Below are positions 35,499 through 43,588 of a stretch of DNA of 64,000 bases, piece after piece. The notes below the pieces were generated by a model, which saw only the letters and a list, made by a program, of their open reading frames with translations, searched no databases and was not told where the DNA came from. Source of the stretch: Solirubrobacteraceae bacterium. Lineage in GTDB: Bacteria; Actinomycetota; Thermoleophilia; Solirubrobacterales; Solirubrobacteraceae. The position numbers and the translations under genes were made by a program. How positions within the stretch are numbered: position 1 is the stretch's first letter; every line of letters begins with the position of its first letter. The stretch is taken from positions 1-64,000 of the forward strand of contig JAEMQS010000012.1 of NCBI GenBank assembly GCA_016463765.1, in the 5' to 3' direction.

Positions 35499-38400
35499 AG
35501 CGTCAGGTCCCGCACGCAGGTGAACGGGCCCGCCGCCATGTTCCAGAGGAAATTCTGCTTGGCGAACCCGAAGCTCGTCACGTCGCCGGTGGCGGCGTCG
35601 ACGGCGTAGGGGCTGAACAGGAAGTCCAGCAGCGCCGGCGGGACCGGTTCGGGCTGCGGCGCGAACGAGAGGGTCGACGCGTTCGGGAACCGCTCCTGGT
35701 CGCCCTTGCGCGCCACGTAGATCTGCTGCCCGACGTTGATCCACGCGCGGTTGTCCTGGTCGTCGAAGAACGCGCGCCGCGTGATCTGCGCCGCGCCGAA
35801 GCAGTCCATGGGGATGGGGACGAAGATGGTGTCGATCTGGTTGACCATCCGCACGGTCATACCGAGCGGGGCGAGCTCGCCGGCGGCCCAGCGGCCGAAC
35901 GCGAGGTGGACCGCGGTGTCGACGTCCTGCGTGTCGCTGAGGCTCGTCCCGGCGATCGCGGAGAGCTTGCCGTAGTCCGTGGCGAAGATCGCGGGCAGCG
36001 CGCGGATGGTCTCGGCGATGCTCTCGCTGCGGGCCGCGGCCTCGGTGGCGAGGTCGGTGGCGTCGGCGCTGTAGTCGAACGCGCTGAGCGCGTCGGACGC
36101 GGTGAAGCCCGCGGCGGAGATCAGGTTGATGACGTTCGCGACGTCTTGGGTGAAGTCGGGGATCCCGAAGATGCTCGCGGCGAGGTTCGCGACGTCCGAG
36201 GCGATCCCGAGCCACGTCCCCGCGACCGTGGCGCCCTTGCCCGGGGCGACGGCGTCCTGCACGTTCGTGACGATGCTGTCGATCTGCGGCGTCTGCCCGC
36301 CTTCGCCGTCGTAGGCGGCCGCGAGGTCGGCGAACAGCGCCCGGCTGCTCGCCACCCAGACCAGCTCCTTCGCCAATCCGGCCTTCACGGTGGCGAGGTC
36401 TGCCTTCGTGAACGTCTTCGTCCCCGGCACCCACCGCACGCCGGAGATCACGCCGGTCGGGTCGATGGTCGTCGCGCAGTACAGCTGGCGCACGTCGGCC
36501 GTCGTCGTCCCGAAGCGCTGGCCGGCCTGCGTGCACGCCCCGCTCGGGTACCGCCCGGTGGGGAACAGCTCACCGAGGACCAGGTTGGAGACGTACCGGT
36601 AGGCGGCCCGCTCGCCGGCGCTCGCCCCGATCGCCGAGGTGAACGGCCACGGGGTCGGCGCCTGGTAGGCGATGGCGTTGAGGTCGGGCGGCGCCTCGGC
36701 CATCGTCGACGACGTCGCGGGCGCGTACTGCCAGCGCTCGCCCCGGCGCAGGGTGCCGCGCAGCGAGCGACCGTCCGGGCCGGCCGGCGGCGCGGCGCCC
36801 GGGATGCCGGCGTAGGCCTCGGCGGCGTCACCGACCGGCACGGCGGTCTGCACGGCGTCGCGGTAGGTGCCGCCGACGAAGGCGAGGTCCGTCGCGGGCG
36901 CGATGAGGTTGACGCCCGGGTCGGAGGCCGCAGCGGGGTGCAGGAAGGTCGACGGGTCTCCGCCCAGCCGGGCGATCGCGGCGGCGACGTTGGCCGCGGT
37001 GACGTCGACCTGGGGCGGCCCGACGAACTTCTCCGACCCGGGGGTCACGACCGCGCCCGACGGCAGCACCGGCGTGCTGCCGATCGACTGGACGAGCAGC
37101 AGGGTGCGGGTCGCGGGGGTGGCGGCGAGCACGACCTCGTTGGCGAAGTTGTTGTAGCCGGTGAGGAACATGCGCGAACCGCACCGCGTCGTGTTCGTCG
37201 ACGAGGACATGAGCTGCAGGGTCGCCGCGTCGAGCAGCACCACCTGGAACCCGGCGGCGTCCTCACCCGGGTCGCACTGGTCGCGGACGTCGGTCGACGG
37301 ATAGGTGGCGCCCCCGACGGTCATGACGTTCGTCGTGGCCGTGGAGCCGGCCGCGCGCGTGTCGTAGGAGACGTAGCCGCCGGTCACGAACGTGTACCGC
37401 GAGAGCGCAACCTGGTTCTGCACGTAGCCGCTCACCGCGCCGAGCGGCTGGTTCTTCGACGCGTCGGTCGCGTTGGCGACGCCGTCGGAGGTGGTCGGGT
37501 TGCCGACGACGCTCCATCCGCCGCTGGTCAGCGCGGTGGCGCCGATCTCGTTGCCGCCGACCTGTTTGATGACCTGGTCCCAGCCCGGGCCGACGGTGGC
37601 GCCCGGGAGCGCGGAGAGCGCGACGATGGCGTTCTGCGTCGCCCCACCGGTCGCCAGCCCCTGGACGAACTGCAGGGCGGCGCCGTCCTGGTCGGCCGCG
37701 TAGCCGGAGGTCGTGGAGACCGCGCCGGTCGCGCTGTCGATGACCACGAGCGAGACGGGGCCCCCACCGGGCGGCGGGATGGTCTGGCCGCCGACGACCG
37801 TCGCGTACGTCCCGTTCGACGCCGTGAGTGTCGCGAGCGGGATGCCGAGGGGGTTGGGTGGCTGCGTCGCCGAGACCTCCACGGTGTCCGCTGCGGCGGG
37901 GGTCTGGGCGGCTCGCGCGCCGCGTGCCGTCTCGCGCACGGTCAGGCGCAGGCGGTAGCGGCCGGCGCGGTCGGGGACGAGCGTCGGGCGTGCGGTTGCC
38001 GCGCCGCGCAGGACGGCTCGCGACCCGCGCGGTCGGGACGCGAGGACCCAGCGGTGGCGCAGCCGGCCGCTGGGGGTCGCGGCGCGTGACGCCCGTCCGT
38101 CCAGCCTGATGGGCGCCTTGGCGGGATGCCGCCGCTCACGTCCGGCGGCGGCGAGCGGGCGGCTGCGTCCGACGGTGATCGCCCGCCGCTCGAGGTCGTA
38201 GCCCCCGCCGCGGTGCACGGCGCGGATCGTCAGCACGTTGCGCCCGTGGCGCAGCCCCTCGTCGGGGGAGAGCGCGACGTCGTGGCGGCGCAGCCGGCGC
38301 CAGTCGATCTCTCTCGTGATGTCGCGGCCGTTCAGACGGGCGACGAGGTGGTCGGGCGTCCTGCTGAGGCGCAGGCGCAGCGCGGCGCCGTCGCGCGTGC

Positions 38401-38779
38401 GCCGGGTCTCGACGCGCACCAGGCCGCGGTCGCGCCGGCCCAGGACGAATCGCACGCGGTCGAAGCGCTGGGGTCCGGTGCGGCCGGTGAACGCGGCGGT
38501 GAGGTGCTTGCGCCCGTAGCCGCCGCGGATTCGGACCGTGCCCTCGTAGCGCCCGGGGCGGACCCGGCGCAGCGACCGGGTGACGTTCGTGCCGTCGAGA
38601 CGCACGACGAACGAGCGGGGCTGGGCGGTCGGGGTCCGGACGACGACGCGCAGCTCGCGGTCGGTCACGAACGCGCCGTCGGGGCGCACGATCTCGACGT
38701 CGCCGGGTGTGGCGGCGTGCGCGGTCGGTGCGAGCAGGGTCGCCCCGAGGACGACGAGGGCGATGCGCCGCGCGGTCAC
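35492..38779 (-). CDS. large secreted protein of unknown function with PKD-like domain
   Basis: The 1095-residue protein starts at a GTG (38779) with a signal peptide (ALVVLGATLLAPTAHAA, about 5-22). Residues 25-190 are Arg-rich beta repeats (VVRLDGTNVTRSLRRVRPGRYEGTVR; VARLNGRDITREIDW). A PKD/REJ-like segment follows (IRLDGRASRAATPSGRLRHRWVLASRPRGSRA...DRAGRYRLRLTVRE, about 215-290). The remaining 750 residues match no family I recognise. They include FQVVLLDAATLQLM, RCGSRMFLTGYNNF, VDTAVHLAFGRWAAGELAPLGMTVRM and a Cys near the end. The start overlaps the upstream hydrolase stop (GTGA), so the two are coupled. Confidence 0.7.
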   Translation of the reverse strand: MTARRIALVVLGATLLAPTAHAATPGDVEIVRPDGAFVTDRELRVVVRTPTAQPRSFVVRLDGTNVTRSLRRVRPGRYEGTVRIRGGYGRKHLTAAFTGRTGPQRFDRVRFVLGRRDRGLVRVETRRTRDGAALRLRLSRTPDHLVARLNGRDITREIDWRRLRRHDVALSPDEGLRHGRNVLTIRAVHRGGGYDLERRAITVGRSRPLAAAGRERRHPAKAPIRLDGRASRAATPSGRLRHRWVLASRPRGSRAVLRGAATARPTLVPDRAGRYRLRLTVRETARGARAAQTPAAADTVEVSATQPPNPLGIPLATLTASNGTYATVVGGQTIPPPGGGPVSLVVIDSATGAVSTTSGYAADQDGAALQFVQGLATGGATQNAIVALSALPGATVGPGWDQVIKQVGGNEIGATALTSGGWSVVGNPTTSDGVANATDASKNQPLGAVSGYVQNQVALSRYTFVTGGYVSYDTRAAGSTATTNVMTVGGATYPSTDVRDQCDPGEDAAGFQVVLLDAATLQLMSSSTNTTRCGSRMFLTGYNNFANEVVLAATPATRTLLLVQSIGSTPVLPSGAVVTPGSEKFVGPPQVDVTAANVAAAIARLGGDPSTFLHPAAASDPGVNLIAPATDLAFVGGTYRDAVQTAVPVGDAAEAYAGIPGAAPPAGPDGRSLRGTLRRGERWQYAPATSSTMAEAPPDLNAIAYQAPTPWPFTSAIGASAGERAAYRYVSNLVLGELFPTGRYPSGACTQAGQRFGTTTADVRQLYCATTIDPTGVISGVRWVPGTKTFTKADLATVKAGLAKELVWVASSRALFADLAAAYDGEGGQTPQIDSIVTNVQDAVAPGKGATVAGTWLGIASDVANLAASIFGIPDFTQDVANVINLISAAGFTASDALSAFDYSADATDLATEAAARSESIAETIRALPAIFATDYGKLSAIAGTSLSDTQDVDTAVHLAFGRWAAGELAPLGMTVRMVNQIDTIFVPIPMDCFGAAQITRRAFFDDQDNRAWINVGQQIYVARKGDQERFPNASTLSFAPQPEPVPPALLDFLFSPYAVDAATGDVTSFGFAKQNFLWNMAAGPFTCVRDLTLR

Positions 38780-39570
38780 CGGCCGAGGAAACCGTTGATC
38801 GCGGCGGCGAGGTCCGCGGGCACCTGCGCCATGAACGCGTGCCCGCCGCCGGGGAAGGTCTGCGCGCGGGCGTCCGCCAGGGCGCCCTCGAGCAACCCGG
38901 CGTTCGCCGACGGGATCACGACGTCCTCGGTGCCCGCGGCGACGAGGGTCGGCGCGGTGATCCGGGCGGTGCGTTCGCCGTGGGGCGCGGCGTGCCACGC
39001 GTCGATCGCCCGCTCCTGGGCGAACAGCGTGTCCTCGGGCAGCGCGGCGCGGGCGGCGGCGACGATCTCGCCGAACTGCTCGTCGATGACCGCGCCGAGC
39101 TCGGGCGGGAAGATCAGGCCGAGCAGGCGGGTGGCCTGCTCGCGCGGGGTGCCGCTGTGATCGGTCAGGCGCGCCCAGACGGCGGGGTCGGCGAGCACCG
39201 CGTCGGAGCCGCCGTGGTCGGTGGAGAGCAGCGCCAGCCGCCGGACGCGGTCGGGCGCCGTCGCTGCGAGTTCCTGCGCGACCATGCCGCCCATCGACCA
39301 GCCGGCGAGGTCGAACACGCCGAGCTCCAGCGCGTCCGCAAACGCGAGGGCGTCGGCGGCCATCGCGGCGATCGTCGTCTCGCCTGGCAGCGCGGGCGAC
39401 CCGCCGATGCCGCGGTGGTCGGGGCAGATGACGCGCGAGGCGCCGCCCAGGGCCTCGAGGAACCCGGGGTCCCAGTCGTCCTTCGTGGCTGCGTAGCCGT
39501 TGAGCAACAGCAGCGGGGGACCGTCACCGAGTTCTCGAAAGGCCAGTCCCATGGCTGAAGGTCCGGTCAT
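38776..39570 (-). CDS. alpha/beta hydrolase
   Basis: The 264-residue alpha/beta hydrolase has PPLLLLNGYAATKDDW (NG in place of the HG oxyanion motif), VICPDHRGIGGS, nucleophile elbow LAGWSMGGMVAQEL, AGTEDVVIPS with the acid residue, and the catalytic His in FPGGGHAFMAQVP. This resembles the 3-oxoadipate enol-lactonase / esterase branch, but the substrate is unknown. The ATG at 39570 is used; a second ATG is at 39552. A perfect 20-bp palindrome lies just upstream (39575-39594), shared with the divergent membrane-protein gene. It is translationally coupled to the large secreted protein downstream. Confidence 0.85.
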   Translation of the reverse strand: MTGPSAMGLAFRELGDGPPLLLLNGYAATKDDWDPGFLEALGGASRVICPDHRGIGGSPALPGETTIAAMAADALAFADALELGVFDLAGWSMGGMVAQELAATAPDRVRRLALLSTDHGGSDAVLADPAVWARLTDHSGTPREQATRLLGLIFPPELGAVIDEQFGEIVAAARAALPEDTLFAQERAIDAWHAAPHGERTARITAPTLVAAGTEDVVIPSANAGLLEGALADARAQTFPGGGHAFMAQVPADLAAAINGFLGR

Positions 39571-39574
39571 CTGC

Positions 39575-39594
39575 TTCCGATCATATGATCGGAA
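39575..39594. promoter_or_regulatory. perfect 20-bp palindromic operator candidate
   Basis: TTCCGATCATATGATCGGAA is a perfect 20-bp palindrome. It starts 4 bp upstream of the hydrolase ATG (39570, minus strand) and ends 35 bp before the membrane-protein ATG (39630, plus strand). It is AT-rich in the centre and has the look of a TetR/GntR-type operator controlling both genes, but no regulator gene is adjacent. Confidence 0.5.
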
Positions 39595-39629
39595 CGCTCC
39601 GCTGGATACACCTCGACGAGAACGGCGAC

Positions 39630-40439
39630 ATGCTCGACAAGATCCTTTCGAATCCCCTGGTAGGGCTGTCTCCGTGGATCGTGTACTCCATCGTCGAAGG
39701 GGAGGACCGCCTGGAGATCGCGGCCATCCTCGCGCTCGTCACCGCGCTCACCGTCGTGGTTCTCGGCGTGGTGCGCGGCAGCAAGCCGAAGGCGCTGGAG
39801 TTCTCGGACGTCGCCTACTTCGGCATCCTGGCCGTCGTCATCGCGTTCGCCAGCCAGGGGACGCTCGATTGGCTCGAGCTCTGGGGCGGTGAGCTGGCGA
39901 ACACCGCGCTCGTGGTCTTCGTGCTCGGCTCGATCATCATCCGCCGCCCGTTCACCCTCGCGTACGCCAAGGAGTCGGCGCCGCCGGAGGAGTGGGACAA
40001 CCCGCACTTCCTGCGCGCGAACTACATCATCACGTGGGCGTGGGCGATCGCGTTCGGGATCGAGGCGCTGTCGGGCCTGTACGGCGACGCGGTGCTCGAC
40101 GACTCCAACAACATCTGGACCGGCTGGGTCATCCAGACGCTGCCGCTCATCATCGCCGCCCAGTTCACGATCTGGTACCCGCAGCGGCTCGAGGCACTCG
40201 GCGCGCGGGCGCAGGGCGAGGACGTCCGCGTCCCGCCGATCGCCGAGATGTACGCGCAGCTGGCGCCGTGGCTCACGGTCATCGGCGCGATCGTGTTCAT
40301 CACGGGTGACGCGCCACAGTGGCTCGGGTTCGTCTTCATCGCGTTCGGCGTGGTGCTGACGCGGATCTTCACGAGGCAGGCGAAGGACGAGGCGGGCTCG
40401 GGCGGGGACGGTCCGGCGCCTGCGCCGGCCGGGGGCTGA
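39630..40439 (+). CDS. multi-pass membrane protein of unknown function
   Basis: The 269-residue protein has about seven hydrophobic segments: IAAILALVTALTVVVLGVV, VAYFGILAVVIAFA, TALVVFVLGSIII, ITWAWAIAFGIEAL, IQTLPLIIAAQFTI, LTVIGAIVFI and WLGFVFIAFGVVL. The C-terminal tail is Gly/Pro/Ala-rich and soluble. RRPFTLAYAKESAPPEEWDNPHFLRANYIITW resembles intracellular-septation / DUF-type membrane proteins, but I cannot name a function. The ATG at 39630 is preferred because the earlier ATG at 39585 lies inside the 20-bp palindrome. A strong bidirectional hairpin follows the stop. Confidence 0.7.
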   Translation: MLDKILSNPLVGLSPWIVYSIVEGEDRLEIAAILALVTALTVVVLGVVRGSKPKALEFSDVAYFGILAVVIAFASQGTLDWLELWGGELANTALVVFVLGSIIIRRPFTLAYAKESAPPEEWDNPHFLRANYIITWAWAIAFGIEALSGLYGDAVLDDSNNIWTGWVIQTLPLIIAAQFTIWYPQRLEALGARAQGEDVRVPPIAEMYAQLAPWLTVIGAIVFITGDAPQWLGFVFIAFGVVLTRIFTRQAKDEAGSGGDGPAPAPAGG

Positions 40440-40453
40440 CCGCTCGGGCGCGG

Positions 40454-40501
40454 GGGGTGTGTGCATTTCGCGCCGTGTGACGGCTCGAATGCTCACACCC
40501 C
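40454..40501. terminator. long bidirectional terminator hairpin
   Basis: GGGGTGTG (40454-40461) pairs with CACACCCC (40494-40501). The next stem pairs GCATT with AATGC and CG with CG, and GCCGT-GTG-ACGGC (40472-40484) caps the top. About 20 base pairs form with two mismatches and one bulge. It lies between convergent genes that end at 40439 and 40493 and reaches into the stop codon of the latter. Confidence 0.6.
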
Positions 40502-41005
40502 TGGCGGAGGACGCTCGCCGGCGGCCTCGATGAGGGCCGCGATGTCGCGCCGGTCTTGCTCACGCCCAGCGGCGCGCTTCATCGCGATGAGGTCGTCGAG
40601 GTCGACCACGGGAACCGCTCGGCCCTGAAGGTCCAACATCAGTGCGCGTGAACGCATCGCGTCGAACTCGTCGGCGCCCGCGGCGCGGTTGAGAATGTCG
40701 ATGCGCCCCGCCGGTGTGGACACCGCGAGCATGCCCGCTCGAGCGAGGTCGACCGGGTCCCTCGGATCCAGCGTCAGGAATCCCGTGAGCTCCTCGGCGG
40801 TCTCCGCCGCGTGGATCACATCCATGACGGCCGCAAGGCGCTCGTAGTTCTGCGGATCTCGACGGACCAGGACGTCGAGATCCTTCGTCGTCCGCGCGTG
40901 GCCGTGTGCCTGGACCGCAATGCCACCGACGACGAGGAAGTCAACGTCGCCGTCAATCAGTGCAGTGAGCAGGTCCCCGACACTCAGGCGGGCGTCGCTG
41001 CTCAC
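40493..41005 (-). CDS. nucleotidyltransferase-fold protein of an HTH/NTase module
   Basis: The 170-residue protein has the minimal nucleotidyltransferase signature VDFLVVGGIAVQAHGHARTTKDLDVLV: GG at residues 27-28 and D42-L-D44 as metal ligands. A C-terminal VVDLDDLIAMKRAAGREQDRRDIAAL, typical of DUF6036/AbiEii-like NTases, follows. The start overlaps the stop of the upstream HTH gene (ATGA), so the two are made together. Such pairs behave as toxin-antitoxin or MNT-like modules in which the NTase AMPylates or otherwise modifies RNA or protein. The target here is unknown, and which partner is toxic is not clear. Confidence 0.8.
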   Translation of the reverse strand: MSSDARLSVGDLLTALIDGDVDFLVVGGIAVQAHGHARTTKDLDVLVRRDPQNYERLAAVMDVIHAAETAEELTGFLTLDPRDPVDLARAGMLAVSTPAGRIDILNRAAGADEFDAMRSRALMLDLQGRAVPVVDLDDLIAMKRAAGREQDRRDIAALIEAAGERPPPGV

Positions 41006-41331
41006 TTCGCGCGAGCCCTCTTGCCGGCGTCGTGAATCTCGTGCGCGAACTCGTTCCAGTCGAGGGCTTGGCGCAGCCGTTCATCCGGACTCAGTGCCGC
41101 ATGCTCAGCGAGAAGTTGCGGCTCGACGAGCGGATCGATGGGGCGGGCCTCGAAGACCAGCTCTTCTCCAAGGGCCAGGAGAACCCGCTCCACGCTGGCA
41201 ACGCTCGGATTCACCAGGCCCCGCTCGACCCGGGACAGCCAGGCAGGACTGGTGCCCGCGCGCCGCGCAAGGCGCGCCAGCGACAAGCCGTGCGCCTGCC
41301 GCCGTGACCGGAGGAGTTCGCCCATGGTCAT
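41002..41331 (-). CDS. XRE-family helix-turn-helix regulator of the NTase module
   Basis: The 109-residue protein has a HTH_3/XRE domain at residues 2-60 (MGELLRSRRQAHGLSLARLARRAGTSPAWLSRVERGLVNPSVASVERVLLALG). A C-terminal extension (about 61-109) contains LRQALDWNEFAHEIHDAGKRARAK. It is the first gene of the two-gene unit and probably represses its own promoter at the inverted repeat 41341-41360, 10-29 bp upstream of the start. It may serve as antitoxin-like partner of the nucleotidyltransferase; that role is inferred from the arrangement. Confidence 0.82.
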   Translation of the reverse strand: MTMGELLRSRRQAHGLSLARLARRAGTSPAWLSRVERGLVNPSVASVERVLLALGEELVFEARPIDPLVEPQLLAEHAALSPDERLRQALDWNEFAHEIHDAGKRARAK

Positions 41332-41340
41332 TGTCCCGTA

Positions 41341-41360
41341 CGTTATCGGATCAGATAACG
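41341..41360. promoter_or_regulatory. inverted repeat operator of the HTH/NTase module
   Basis: CGTTATC-GGATCA-GATAACG is a perfect 7-bp-arm inverted repeat with a 6-bp spacer, immediately upstream of the HTH gene start at 41331. The sequence is AT-rich against the local background, as expected for an autoregulated promoter/operator. Confidence 0.5.
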
Positions 41361-41382
41361 AAGACCTGAGGTGTGGGTGTGA

Positions 41383-43221
41383 TCACGGCAACCGCACGAT
41401 CGCCAACCGCCGGCTCGCGAACTCCGGCTCGCCCCCCAGCGGGGGCGGGTACACGTTGCCCGCCGCGTCCGGGCATGTCGGGTCGACCACCGCGTAGCGC
41501 ACGCCCAGCTCGCGCTGCAGGCGCCGGCCCTCCGGCGTCCCGTCCAGGATCGCCCGCGCCTGCCGCGCCCGCACGAGTTCGGCCTTCGGCTGGATGTCCT
41601 GCGGCTCCAGCGCGGGCAGCGTGCGGGTTCGCAGCAGCCAGGTCGACAGGAAGCTCCAGCAGCGGTCGGTGACCACGACCTCGCCGGGCTTGAGCTGGGC
41701 GTCCAGCGCGTCGAGCCCGCGCAGGGCGACGGGCGAGGCGAACGAGTAGAACCGCTCGACGTTGCGGGCCTGGGGGATCGAGCCGGCCACGATCACCGCG
41801 ACCGCCGCGACGCTTGCGATCGCCGCGACCGGGGTCGGGCGCAGCAGCTTCCACGCGGCCACCGCGGCGATCGGCGCCATCGCCAACGGCAGGTAGAAGA
41901 CCACCCGCGCGTAGTAGAGGGGCAGATGCACGAGATACGCGTAGCCCAGCGCGCAGCAGATAACGAACAGCGCGACGGCCGGCCACAGCGCCCGGTCCAG
42001 CCGCCGCGTCGCCGCCAGCGCGACGAGGCCCACGACGGTGGCGCCCGTCAGCACCCAGGACAGGTCGCGGATCGCGAGCTCCAGGTTCACGCGCGTGTTC
42101 TCGTACGCGTCGGCGGGCAGCGTGCCGCCGAAGGTCTTCTGCCGGGCGTAGACGTCGGCCAGCACGCCGATGCCCAGAACCAGCGCCAGCCCGATCGCGC
42201 GGGCCGCGGCGCCGAGGGCGAACCGCCGGCCGGTCAGGAACGCGACCGCCACGACGACCGCCAGCACCATGCCGCCGATCACCGCGGTCAGCCGGTGGGT
42301 CGCCACCAGGCTGACGAGGACGATCGCGAGGCCGACCGTCGCCCGGCCGTCAGGTCGCTCGGTCGTCAGCGCCGCCAGGTAGGCGAGCAGCAGACCGAGC
42401 AGCGCCAGCGCCGCGAGGTTCGCCAGGCCGTGCCAGCCGAGGATGTCCTGGCTGGCCGGGACCGCGGCGAGCAGCGCGGCGGCGAGCAGCGCGGTCATCC
42501 GCCGCTCAGGCCAGGACCCGCGCACGTACGCGTAGGCCGCCAGCGCCTGCAGCACGCTGAAGACGACGATGCCCTGCGCCAGCGCGCCGGCGGGCACGCG
42601 GGCCACGAGCAGGATCGACCCGTAGGCCGCGGGCACGGCGGGGTCCTCACGGAACGGGACGCCGAGCATCCAGAACGGGTTGTCGATGAGCAGTTCGCCC
42701 TGGCGGCGGATCTCGTCGGCGTACAGCAGGTACTTGGCCCAGTCGTTGCCCGGCACCGGCCGCTCCCCGATCACCAGCGACGCGAGCGCGATCCCGCCGG
42801 CCACGATCGCCAGCAGCCCGCCGGCCTCCAGCGCGTCCGCGCGGGTGAACGGGATCGGGGCCGCGTCGCGCGGCCACGTCGCGATGCCCGCGAGCACCAC
42901 TGCCACCAGGACGAGTCGCACACTCAAACCTCCGAGCGGCAGGCCGATCCACGAGATGGTGATCAGACACGCCGTGACCGCCGCGAATCCGAGGATCGGG
43001 GCCGCCGCCCAGCGCGCCAGCGGGATGGCGCGTACGGGTGCAGGCAGCAGACCGCACAGCGCGAATCCCGGTGCGAGGAGCGCCAACGTGCCAACTAGTG
43101 CAGACCGGACACCAAGCGCAAAAAGTGCCGCTTCTCCGCACAAGATGGCAACGGAAATCCACCATTCGGGCGGAGGAGTCCGTGTGCCGCCCGGCGAGGG
43201 AGGTAGCGTGGGCCGTCGCAT
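41383..43221 (-). CDS. polytopic membrane protein, GT-C glycosyltransferase-like
   Basis: The 612-residue protein has about twelve hydrophobic segments in the first 470 residues. A soluble C-terminal part (about 490-612: ALDAQLKPGEVVVTDRCWSFLSTWLLRTRTLPAL, LGVRYAVVDPTCPDAAGN) resembles the lumenal domain of GT-C type lipid-linked sugar transferases (GT39/DUF6541-like). PGNDWAKYLLYADEIRRQG sits in the first large loop, where GT-C enzymes carry acidic residues. It may transfer a sugar from a polyprenyl carrier outside the membrane, but the assignment is tentative. The ATG at 43221 or 43236 starts the protein; its 5' end overlaps that of the divergent gene at 43220. Confidence 0.65.
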   Translation of the reverse strand: MRRPTLPPSPGGTRTPPPEWWISVAILCGEAALFALGVRSALVGTLALLAPGFALCGLLPAPVRAIPLARWAAAPILGFAAVTACLITISWIGLPLGGLSVRLVLVAVVLAGIATWPRDAAPIPFTRADALEAGGLLAIVAGGIALASLVIGERPVPGNDWAKYLLYADEIRRQGELLIDNPFWMLGVPFREDPAVPAAYGSILLVARVPAGALAQGIVVFSVLQALAAYAYVRGSWPERRMTALLAAALLAAVPASQDILGWHGLANLAALALLGLLLAYLAALTTERPDGRATVGLAIVLVSLVATHRLTAVIGGMVLAVVVAVAFLTGRRFALGAAARAIGLALVLGIGVLADVYARQKTFGGTLPADAYENTRVNLELAIRDLSWVLTGATVVGLVALAATRRLDRALWPAVALFVICCALGYAYLVHLPLYYARVVFYLPLAMAPIAAVAAWKLLRPTPVAAIASVAAVAVIVAGSIPQARNVERFYSFASPVALRGLDALDAQLKPGEVVVTDRCWSFLSTWLLRTRTLPALEPQDIQPKAELVRARQARAILDGTPEGRRLQRELGVRYAVVDPTCPDAAGNVYPPPLGGEPEFASRRLAIVRLP

Positions 43222-43588
43222 GTCGCGAGTGATCATCGCCTGCGCTCTGGCGCTGTGCGTGCTCGTGACGCCGGTGCCTGCAGGGGCTCAGGAAGGTAAC
43301 GGACCGTACGCGCCGTTTCCCTCCGCGGCCGAAGGTACCTCCGGCGACGCGTGGTACGCACTGATGGACGCCGACATCCCGTCGGCGCGCCTTGCCGACG
43401 GCGCGTTCGCCGGGGAGCTCAAGGCCGCCGCCGCGGCCACACCGGTGCGGGCCAGCACGCGCGCCGGGGTCGACGTCGCCGGCACCGGGCCCGGCCCGCT
43501 GGCCGCCGCACTCGCGCTCGCGCTGCTGGCCGCCGCCGCAGCGGCACTCACCGCCCTCCTTCGACACCGCAGAGAGGCCCGCCCATGA
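43220..43588 (+). CDS. small secreted / membrane-anchored protein
   Basis: The 122-residue protein has a signal peptide (1-23, VIIACALALCVLVTPVPAGA) and a short polar middle with EGNGPYAPFPSAAEGTSGDAWYALMDADIPSARLADGAF. It ends in a single C-terminal transmembrane helix (GPLAAALALALLAAAAAALTALL) followed by basic RHRREARP, so it is probably anchored facing outward. I recognise no family. TAGCGT lies 10 nt upstream of the ATG, as before holA. The stop overlaps the start of the following glycosidase gene as ATGA, so it belongs to the operon 43220-45794 and may act with those enzymes. Confidence 0.65.
   Translation: MSRVIIACALALCVLVTPVPAGAQEGNGPYAPFPSAAEGTSGDAWYALMDADIPSARLADGAFAGELKAAAAATPVRASTRAGVDVAGTGPGPLAAALALALLAAAAAALTALLRHRREARP

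Noticed and set aside
39585-39629. Upstream ATG for the membrane protein at 39585
   Set aside because: It lies inside the 20-bp palindrome and adds a charged segment not typical of a membrane-protein N-terminus; the ATG at 39630 is preferred.
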